Shown piece by piece: positions 26,844-33,789 of a stretch of DNA of 33,789 nucleotides. The stretch comes from Planctomycetaceae bacterium (lineage in GTDB: Bacteria > Planctomycetota > Planctomycetia > Pirellulales > Thermoguttaceae): NCBI GenBank assembly GCA_003561895.1, contig PWXP01000566.1:1-33789 (forward strand). Reading direction: 5' to 3'. A program made the translations under genes and the position numbers. The notes under the pieces were generated by a model. It did no database searches. It had not been told where the DNA came from and saw only the letters and a list, made by a program, of their open reading frames with translations. Position 1 is the first letter of the stretch, and the number at the start of each line of letters is the position of its first letter.

Positions 26844-28364
26844 ATGCCAACGAGGGGCATGCCTGGGGACGGGCGAGGGACGCGGGGCATTTCGGGTTTC
26901 AAGTCCCTCCAGCCGACCGGGCGGCCAATTGTGACTGTCGATCTCCAGAACCGCGCTGCCGGCGCACCCATCGTCGAGCCGCTCTCGCCCACTCCCACCC
27001 CGGAGGAGGCCTTCCGCGCGTTGTGCCACCTGCCGCATTGCTTGTGGCTCGACAGCGCCGTGGAGCACCCGGAGACGGGGCGATTTTCCTTTCTTGCGGC
27101 TGATCCGTTCGACTACTGGCAGCGAGCCGTTGCCTCACCGCGCGACCTGGACCGCCTCGCGGCCCGCCTGGGGGCACTGGCAACCGCAACCGTGCCCGGG
27201 GTGCCGCCGTTCCAGGGAGGGGCGGCCGGCGTGCTGGGCTATGAGTTTGGGCATTCGCTGGAGACGTTGCCGCGGCCGGCCTACGACGAGTTCCGGGCGC
27301 CCGTACTCGCGCTGGGCTGGTACGACGTGGTGCTGGCCTGGGACCATGCCTCCAGGGCGGCGTGGATCGTCTCGCAGGGCTTACCCGAGTTGGACCCCCA
27401 CGCGCGACACCGGCGTGCCGCGTCGCGGCTGGCATACTTCCGCCGGTGCCTGGCCGGGGAAGCGCCGCCGCGAAGGGGCGAGCCGCCCCCGCCGCCGCTG
27501 GCCGCCGGAGACCTGGCTCCCCAGCACCCCGTTGCGGGGCCGGCCGGTCTGACGTCGAACTTCTCGCAGGGGCAGTTCCTGCGTACCGCCGAACGCGCCA
27601 TCCGGTACGTGCTCGAGGGCGACGTTTTTCAGGTCAACCTCGCCCAGCGGCTGTTGGCGCCGGCCCAGTGCAATTCCGCGGAACTGTACCTGCGACTGCG
27701 GCAGTGCAACCCGGCGCCGCTGGCCGGGTACTTCGATCTGGGGCCGTTTCAGGTCGTTAGCGCCTCGCCCGAACGGTTCCTCCGCGTCGAAGACCGGCAC
27801 GTCGAGACGCGGCCGATCAAAGGCACGCGGCGGCGGACTGCCGATCCGGAAGCCGACCGGCGCGTCGAGACCGAACTGCTCCGCAGCGAGAAAGACCGGG
27901 CCGAGAACGTGATGATCGTCGACCTGTTGCGCAACGACCTTTCCCGGGTTTGCGAGCCGGAAAGCGTACGGGTGAGCCGGCTTTGCGGGCTGGAACGCTA
28001 CCGGTTCGTGGCACACCTAGTGTCGGTGGTGGCCGGGCGGCTCCGCGAAGGAACGTGCCCGGTCGACCTGATCCGGGCCGCCTTTCCCGGCGGGTCGGTC
28101 ACCGGGGCGCCGAAGGTCCGCGCGATGGAGATCATCGCGGAACTCGAACCTACCGCCCGAGGGCCGTACTGCGGTTCGCTGGGCTACTTTGGCGTAGACG
28201 GCTCGATGGGCCTCAGCATCCTGATCCGCACCATCACCGCCGGCCGCGGATGGTGGCAGATTCCCGTCGGCGGCGGGATCGTGGCCCAATCAGACCCTCG
28301 GCAGGAATACGAAGAAACGTGGCACAAGGCCGCGGGGATGCTTCGGGCGATCGGGCAAGCATGA
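26844..28364 (+). CDS. pabB: Aminodeoxychorismate synthase component I
   Basis: EGDVFQVNLAQRL...SASPERFL...ETRPIKGTRRRTADPEAD...NVMIVDLLRNDLSRVCEPESVRV...FPGGSVTGAPKVRAMEII. PIKGT (not PIAGT) favours PabB over TrpE. Start uncertain (26844-26931). Confidence 0.93.
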   Translation: MPTRGMPGDGRGTRGISGFKSLQPTGRPIVTVDLQNRAAGAPIVEPLSPTPTPEEAFRALCHLPHCLWLDSAVEHPETGRFSFLAADPFDYWQRAVASPRDLDRLAARLGALATATVPGVPPFQGGAAGVLGYEFGHSLETLPRPAYDEFRAPVLALGWYDVVLAWDHASRAAWIVSQGLPELDPHARHRRAASRLAYFRRCLAGEAPPRRGEPPPPPLAAGDLAPQHPVAGPAGLTSNFSQGQFLRTAERAIRYVLEGDVFQVNLAQRLLAPAQCNSAELYLRLRQCNPAPLAGYFDLGPFQVVSASPERFLRVEDRHVETRPIKGTRRRTADPEADRRVETELLRSEKDRAENVMIVDLLRNDLSRVCEPESVRVSRLCGLERYRFVAHLVSVVAGRLREGTCPVDLIRAAFPGGSVTGAPKVRAMEIIAELEPTARGPYCGSLGYFGVDGSMGLSILIRTITAGRGWWQIPVGGGIVAQSDPRQEYEETWHKAAGMLRAIGQA

Positions 28365-29134
28365 TCCTTCTGATCGACAATTACGACAGTTTCGTGCACA
28401 ACCTGGCGCGGTACTTCGAGCGGCTGGGCCGGCGGACCCAAGTGGTCCGCAATACGGCGATCGACGCCGCCGGGGTGCGCCGACTGCACCCCGACGCCCT
28501 AGTCCTCTCGCCCGGCCCCTGCGCCCCGCGCCAGGCCGGCTGTTCCCTGGAACTGGTCCGCGCCTTGCACGGCGAACTGCCCATCCTCGGCGTATGCTTG
28601 GGCCATCAGGTCGTTGCCGAGGCGTTCGGCGGGCGGGTGGTGCGGGCCGAGGAGCCGGTCCACGGCCGGGCGACGCCCATTCGCCACGACGGCCGCGGCC
28701 TGTTCGAAGGACTGCCCGTGGAATTCGCTGCCGGACGGTACCATTCACTGGTCGTCGAAGAGGCGTCGCTGCCGGAGTGCTTGGAAGTATCGGCTCGGGC
28801 GCCGGGCGGCGCGATCATGGGGCTGCGGCACCGAGCCTTGCCGGTCGTGGGGCTGCAGTTCCACCCCGAGTCGATCCTCACGGAATACGGCTACCACCTG
28901 CTTGCGAACTTCTTGCGGGTGGCCGGCTTGCCCCTGTCCGAGCCGCTCCCGAGCATTGACACGGAACGCGCTAGGGGAGTGGAATCCTCGCGAAGAAGAT
29001 CATCCGTGACCTTTGCGACCGATGACCGCCGCCTGCTACCGTACATCGCCGTAGTGCACGACCAGCGCAGCCGCGGCGCGGTCGAGCCCGAAGGCCGACT
29101 CGGCCCGAGCCCGCGCGGCCTGACCCAGGGCTAA
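28361..29134 (+). CDS. pabA: Class I glutamine amidotransferase (PabA/TrpG)
   Basis: MILLIDNYDSFVHNLARYFERLG...LSPGPCAPRQAG...ILGVCLGHQVVAEAFGG...VVGLQFHPESILTEYGYHLLANFL; ATGA overlap with pabB. Tail beyond about 28930 is atypical. Confidence 0.93.
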   Translation: MILLIDNYDSFVHNLARYFERLGRRTQVVRNTAIDAAGVRRLHPDALVLSPGPCAPRQAGCSLELVRALHGELPILGVCLGHQVVAEAFGGRVVRAEEPVHGRATPIRHDGRGLFEGLPVEFAAGRYHSLVVEEASLPECLEVSARAPGGAIMGLRHRALPVVGLQFHPESILTEYGYHLLANFLRVAGLPLSEPLPSIDTERARGVESSRRRSSVTFATDDRRLLPYIAVVHDQRSRGAVEPEGRLGPSPRGLTQG

Positions 29135-30154
29135 TCGTCGTGGGTCGTCGTTGAGCAATTCCGCCATCGCTTTGGCCAACGCGGTGGCATTGTCGGGGAC
29201 TACCAGCCGGGCGGTGTTGCCGTGCGCTGGAAATATTTCAGCCGTGCCGCCCACGGCGGCCGCCACAACGGCCAGACCGCTCGCCGCCGCTTCCAGCAGC
29301 ACGCGGCCGAGCGGCTCCTGCCTGGCCGGATGCACCAGCAGCGTCAACTCGGACAGCAACCGGTCCATGTCGTCCCGATCGCCGAGCAGGTGCAAGCGGC
29401 CGGCCAGCGGCCCGCGCTGCGATGCCCGGCGGAGGCGGGCTTCGAACTCCAACGACTCGCGCTTCTGCGAGTGCCGCCGGCCGACGACCAGGTAGTGGAC
29501 GTTCGGGAAACGCTCGGCGAGCGCCGCGGCCGCCTCGACCAACGTGTCCTGCCCCTTCCGCAGGCAGATCTGCCCGATAGTGCCGACCAGCCGCGTCTGC
29601 CTCCGCAGGCCCAACTCGGCGTGGAGGTAGCCGGTTGGCGGCCGGGGGCGGAACCGGGCAAGGTCGACGCCGTTATACACAACGTACGTCTTCCCGGCGT
29701 CGAGGCCGGCGGCCACGTGGGATTCGCGCACGGCGCGCGAGACGGCCAGCAGCCGGCGATGCCGGTTCAGATCGGCAACAGCCTGGCGGCTGAGGCGCAC
29801 GATGTCGCGGAGGTGGGCGATGCTGGGCACCCCTGCCTCGGCTGCCACCGGCCCGGAAAGCCGGCCCATCGACAGGCTGTTGGCATGGAGCACGCCGGGC
29901 CGGCATCGGGCGAGCAACCCCGCGAGGTCACTCCGCAGCCGGGCCTGGGTGCGTCGCCGGCCGTCCGGTCCGGTGGTGGAAAAGGGCACATGTTCGACGC
30001 CCATCTCGGCCAGGGCCCCGGCCAGCGGTCCGGCGGGCGGGGCGGCCACCACCACCTCGAACCCCACCGCCCGAACGCCATCGAGGGTCGACAGCATCGA
30101 CCGCTCGCCGCCGCACAGCGTGGGGTATTCGCACAGAATCAGGACGGTGGCCAT
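29036..30154 (-). CDS. GT4-type glycosyltransferase
   Basis: MATVLILCEYPTLCGGERSMLSTLDGVRAVGFEVVVAAPP...VGTIGQICLRKGQDTLVEAAAALAERFPNVHYLVVG...LLVHPARQEPLGRVLLEAAASGLAVVAAAVGGTAEIF. Confidence 0.93.
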   Translation of the reverse strand: MATVLILCEYPTLCGGERSMLSTLDGVRAVGFEVVVAAPPAGPLAGALAEMGVEHVPFSTTGPDGRRRTQARLRSDLAGLLARCRPGVLHANSLSMGRLSGPVAAEAGVPSIAHLRDIVRLSRQAVADLNRHRRLLAVSRAVRESHVAAGLDAGKTYVVYNGVDLARFRPRPPTGYLHAELGLRRQTRLVGTIGQICLRKGQDTLVEAAAALAERFPNVHYLVVGRRHSQKRESLEFEARLRRASQRGPLAGRLHLLGDRDDMDRLLSELTLLVHPARQEPLGRVLLEAAASGLAVVAAAVGGTAEIFPAHGNTARLVVPDNATALAKAMAELLNDDPRRLALGQAARARAESAFGLDRAAAALVVHYGDVR

Positions 30155-30268
30155 CGGGCGATACCCCCTGTGACGAGCGGCGAGTCGGCATTTAGGCGTA
30201 GAATGGACATTTTTCCTCCTACGACTGCGTTCATCGTACCGCTCGATTGGGTGCTTTCCGCTGCTCGC

Positions 30269-31156
30269 TTACAGCAGGCCGTAGGCCGCCAGCGTTTCGC
30301 GCAGCCGGGCTTCTTGCGCCGCGGTAAGCGGCGTCATGGGCAGGCGCAGCTCGCCGGTGTCGCGGCCCAGCAGCTTCATGGCCGCCTTGATAGGGATCGG
30401 GTTTGTGGCCAGCGAGAGCATGTCGCGGCAGAGGGGGAAGAGCTTATGATGCCATCGCCGGGCCTCGGCCAGGTCGCCGGCCTCGAACGCACGGAGCATC
30501 GCGGCCACGTCGCCCGGCACGATGTTTCCCACCACGGAAATCACCCCCCGCCCGCCGATGGCAAGCAAGGGCAGCGTCAGGCTGTCGTCGCCGCTGAGTA
30601 CCGTCAGATCGGTGGCCCCGAGAATCTGTGAGGCCTGGTCCATCGATCCGGTCGCCTCCTTGACCATGGTGATGTTGGGTAGCTCGGCCATGCGGATGAT
30701 CGTCTCCGGCTCGATGTTCTTGCCCGTTCGGCCGGGGATGTTATACACGCAAATGGGAATATCCACCGCTTCGGCCAGCGCGCGGTAGTGCTCGTACATG
30801 CCCTCCTGGACGGGTTTGTTGTAGTACGGGGCCACTACCAGGGCGGCATCGGCGCCGGCCTGGGCGGCGAAGCGGGTCAGCCGCAGCGCCTCCGAGGTGC
30901 TGTTGCTTCCGGTGCCGGGCATTACCTTGATGCGGCCGGCGGCCGCATCGACCACGGCGGCGATGATCCGCTCGTGCTCCTCATGGGAGACGGTGGGCGA
31001 CTCGCCCGTCGTGCCCACCGGACAGAGGCACGTGGCACCCGCCTCAACCTGGAGGTCGACCAGACGGCCAAGGGCGTCGAAATCGACTTCTCCGTTACGG
31101 AAGGGCGTGATCAGGGCCACCGAAAGGCCGGCGAACGGTTCGCTGCGTGTACTCAT
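30269..31156 (-). CDS. dapA: 4-hydroxy-tetrahydrodipicolinate synthase
   Basis: [65 protein letters not shown]...[16 protein letters not shown]...[16 protein letters not shown]...[10 protein letters not shown]. Confidence 0.97.
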   Translation of the reverse strand: MSTRSEPFAGLSVALITPFRNGEVDFDALGRLVDLQVEAGATCLCPVGTTGESPTVSHEEHERIIAAVVDAAAGRIKVMPGTGSNSTSEALRLTRFAAQAGADAALVVAPYYNKPVQEGMYEHYRALAEAVDIPICVYNIPGRTGKNIEPETIIRMAELPNITMVKEATGSMDQASQILGATDLTVLSGDDSLTLPLLAIGGRGVISVVGNIVPGDVAAMLRAFEAGDLAEARRWHHKLFPLCRDMLSLATNPIPIKAAMKLLGRDTGELRLPMTPLTAAQEARLRETLAAYGLL

Positions 31157-31306
31157 GACGGTCCAAGGGTTGGGGTTCCAACGGGTTTTTCCGGGCTTCG
31201 GCGGCACGTTCCGGCACCCGGTCCGTGCCACGGGCCGCCGACGGCCAAGATGTCAACCGGCCGAGTATAGCCGAGGCTCCGCCGCCTGCCAACCGGCCCG
31301 GCCGAA

Positions 31307-31440
31307 GGGGCAGTCCCATTTTCGCGGCGGTAACCGTTCACGGGGGGCACTGTCCCGATTTTCGCGGCACACAGCGCGTTTGGCGCAGTGAGCCACCGTC
31401 GCAGCCGCGAAAATCGGGACAGTCCCCCGTAAACGGGTAC
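31307..31440. repeat. Palindromic element family A, fullest copy (31331-31440) plus an abutting half-copy (31307-31330)
   Basis: taaccgttcacggggggcactgtcccgattttcgcggcacacagcgcg...gcagccgcgaaaatcgggacagtcccccgtaaacgggtac; upstream ggggcagtcccattttcgcggcgg. Confidence 0.9.
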
Positions 31441-31968
31441 AAAGATTCTAAAGTCGCAAGCCGGGCTGTGGCGAAGACAATGATTGGAAGGCTTTTCCCG
31501 ACGGTATTGAGCCCAAGCTCACCCGTGGGCGAAGAGTCGCAGGGGGGACCCTGCCTTGAAGGCCTTGCCTTAGCGGCCAGTCGAAGTGCCTTTTCGACCG
31601 GCAGTTCGAGGCTCTCTCTCCTTTCCGCCTTGAGTTTGCCGGGTACGGTCCTGGGAGCGTGTCGAACTTCATAATAGTGAGCTTAGACCGCAGCTTCGCT
31701 ATTTTACGGATTTTCACTGGCTTCCGGATGCCCAGGTTGTCGATGTGATTAGTACGGCGCGGATCAGAAGGAGCTGAACCTCAGCCACCATGGAAAGCGA
31801 ATTACGTAGAGGCCCCGACCCAGATGCTTGTGGATTCCGGCAGCATCAACTGCTGGTTCGAGGGAACGCGTCCGGTTCCACGAGTAAGGGGCGAGAGAGC
31901 GTCTTGTGCCGGGTACGTCCGGCCGAGACTCCAAATAAACCAACGTGAGATAAATCGGAGAGCCTGCG

Positions 31969-32541
31969 ATGAAGGTCTTCACTACGGGTCAGGTCGCCAA
32001 GATCTGCAAGGTGGCGCCGCGTACCGTCAGCAAATGGTTCGATTCGGGCCGCCTCAAGGGATACCGCATTCCGGGTTCCCAAGACCGCCGTATTCCCAGG
32101 GAATACCTGATCAAGTTCCTCAAGGAACACGGAATGCCATTGGGCGACCTCGAGGATGAAGCCATGGCCAAGGTCCTGATTGTAGCTCAGGACCAGGTCT
32201 TGATCGAGAACCTCAGGCGAGAATTGCCGCTGGAACGTTCCTTCAAGGTGGCCGTGGCGGCCAGCGGCTTCGATGCCGGCATCCAAGCCGAGAGTTTCCA
32301 TCCGGACTGTATTATTGTGGACTTCTCGATCGGCCGCACGGAGGCGCTGCAAATCTGCCAGAACCTCCGCCGCAATGCCGAGTTCGCCGAAGTCACGCTC
32401 ATTGCCTTGTTGCCCGACGATGGAAGCGCTGTGAGCTTTGACCGCTCGGCCATCAATGAGACGTTCAAGAAGCCGTTCGACGCCGCGCTGTTGGCCGAGC
32501 GGTTACGGACGCTGATCGGCGCCAAGAAGGAGCTTGTCTAG
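31969..32541 (+). CDS. Excisionase/MerR-like HTH fused to a degenerate response-regulator receiver domain
   Basis: MKVFTTGQVAKICKVAPRTVSKWFDSGRLKGYRIPGSQDRRIPREYLIKFLKEHG (HTH); KVLIVAQDQVLIENLRREL...CIIVDFSIG...TLIALLPDD...FKKPFDAALLAERLRTLI (receiver-like). Confidence 0.88.
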   Translation: MKVFTTGQVAKICKVAPRTVSKWFDSGRLKGYRIPGSQDRRIPREYLIKFLKEHGMPLGDLEDEAMAKVLIVAQDQVLIENLRRELPLERSFKVAVAASGFDAGIQAESFHPDCIIVDFSIGRTEALQICQNLRRNAEFAEVTLIALLPDDGSAVSFDRSAINETFKKPFDAALLAERLRTLIGAKKELV

Positions 32542-32640
32542 GAATCGGGGCGCAAGCCGGCCCCCGACCTGGAAGCTGGATAGATTCCGTTCGCCGCCCC
32601 ATTCAACCCGTCGCGGATAGACCCCCGCGACGGATAATTT

Positions 32641-32745
32641 TTGGCTCTTCCGTTTCTAGGTGCCGGCCGCGGCAATGTAGTAGGCACACGCCGCTGTGCC
32701 GTCCCTGAAACAAAGGCTGTCTGCACTTAGAAACGGAAGAGCCAA
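32641..32745. repeat. Inverted repeat with 23-bp arms enclosing a small hairpin
   Basis: ttggctcttccgtttctaggtgc (32641-32663) / gcacttagaaacggaagagccaa (32723-32745), one mismatch; spacer contains ggcacacgccgctgtgcc. Confidence 0.9.
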
Positions 32746-33223
32746 TGTTTTCTTGGTTCTTCCGTTCCCGGGTTCTTGAGTCGTCGTAAGTGCCTCTAGG
32801 GTAAATGCTTATGATGCGCCCATCCCGGGGCACGATGTTTCCGGCCGGTGCGGCAAATATCGGCGTTCCCCGCCATCATCATCAATTCGGGCTAAGGTCA
32901 TCCGGCGCCCGCCGAATTCGCCACTCAGCGCATTGCAAGCTCGAGTGGCTTCTGTTATAGCGGAAGGCGTCGGTTGCAACCCTTTTGGAAGCGGGCTCCA
33001 CCCTGCCAGCCAAAGCGCAGAAACCGCAGGGACCATCGCGGAAATCACGATCGGTGGGTGCCGGGACTCGGCGGGGACTTTCTCGATTCGGTCGATGCCG
33101 CACAGGCCGCGAAATAGGAGCGCCCGCGCCGTCAGGGTTGTTCTCGCCCTGGGGAGCGGTACAATGGCGTTCAGAGTCCACAAATGAATAACTGGCCGAG
33201 AAATTTGACTGCGAGGCCGTCCG

Positions 33224-33373
33224 ATGGGACAATCCCCTGCCGATTCCATCCCCGTTGTTCGGCCCCCGTGGTGGAAGTCGATCGGGCCGGCCCTGATTAC
33301 CGCCTGTGTGGTGTTCGGCCCGGGGAGCCTCATCATCAGCGCCAACGAGGGCGGGGGAAGACCGGAGAAATGA
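33224..33373 (+). pseudogene. 5' fragment of an Nramp-family metal transporter gene
   Basis: MGQSPADSIPVVRPPWWKSIGPALITACVVFGPGSLIISAN then EGGGRPEK*; matches the Nramp N-terminus and stops at the first TM segment. Confidence 0.75.
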
Positions 33374-33660
33374 GCTTCAACCGACGCGAATACGAAATCG
33401 AAGGCCGATCGGCCCTGCTGCGCGCAGGTGGCGACCACGGTCCAGATGCGTTCGCACCAGCGCCGGCCCTTTTCGCTGCGCGTCCCCCTGCGTAATGTAC
33501 CGGTCAATGACCACGAACCGAATCGCTTGCTCAGCCAGGTTGTTCGTCGGCCCCATGCCCGGCGTCGTGATGAAACGGAAGTACGCCTCGCCATAGCAGC
33601 GGTCGGGTGTGTTGTTCGTGGCCAGGTTGCCCGCCGCGTTTGCGCTGTTGGTGCGTTTCC
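33347..33660 (-). mobile_element. IS66-type transposase C-terminal remnant, frameshifted
   Basis: Minus strand, one frame CYGEAYFRFITTPGMGPTNNLAEQAIRFVVIDRYITQG, next frame TRSEKGRRWCERIWTVVATCAQQGRSAFDFVFASVEAHFSGLPPPSL; typical IS66 C-terminal motif. Confidence 0.8.
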
Positions 33661-33789
33661 CGCGTCTTCATGGTGCGGGACATTACTGTCATCGTGCAGA
33701 CGTGGCAGGGGCAATTTGCAGGTCGGACGGCGGCATTGCACCGTTCGGGCGCAGCGGGCCGCGCGAGCGTGGGCGCGGGGCTCGCGGCC

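Noticed and set aside
31845-31910. Possible tRNA (ggttcgagggaac)
   Set aside because: A T-loop-like string only; no acceptor, D-arm or anticodon arm could be assembled.
32809-33741. 310-aa minus ORF as an intact gene
   Set aside because: Only an internal stretch matches IS66 in this frame; the rest is antisense to the Nramp fragment or non-coding.

Overview
This 33.8 kb window is high-GC bacterial chromosome. It looks like Planctomycetes (Pirellulales-like), judging from the DUF1559/prepilin-type protein, DUF1570 protein, PQQ-propeller/malectin protein, abundant secreted proteins and many palindromic intergenic repeats; this lineage call is an inference. About 21 intact genes are supportable. 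They include a partial Spy/LTXXQ-like secreted protein, a DUF1559 prepilin-like protein, panB, a DUF255/YyaL thioredoxin-domain protein, a PIN-TRAM (YacL-like) protein, a NAGS-type acetyltransferase-fold protein, surE, a YbaK/ProX-type deacylase, KDPG aldolase and a three-gene envelope lipoprotein cluster. They also include a DUF1570 putative peptidase, a Tat-type metallophosphoesterase, a chimeric PQQ-propeller/methyltransferase-like/malectin protein, a Cys/Met-metabolism PLP enzyme, a glycine-zipper lipoprotein, pabB-pabA, a GT4 glycosyltransferase, dapA and an HTH plus receiver-like fusion. Between these are several decayed gene pieces: an SPL-type radical SAM gene with a central deletion, a histidine-phosphatase 5' fragment, a DUF4351/Rpn C-terminal fragment, a pRiA4b-ORF3-like fragment, and an Nramp 5' fragment abutting an IS66 remnant. 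There are at least seven kinds of palindromic or tandem intergenic repeat. No tRNA, rRNA or CRISPR array was recognised. The most notable candidates are the PQQ/methyltransferase/malectin chimera, the vertebrate-like NAGS-domain protein, the paralogous envelope lipoprotein cluster, and a possible terminator-based leader upstream of the PLP enzyme. All family calls come from reading the translations; no searches were run.
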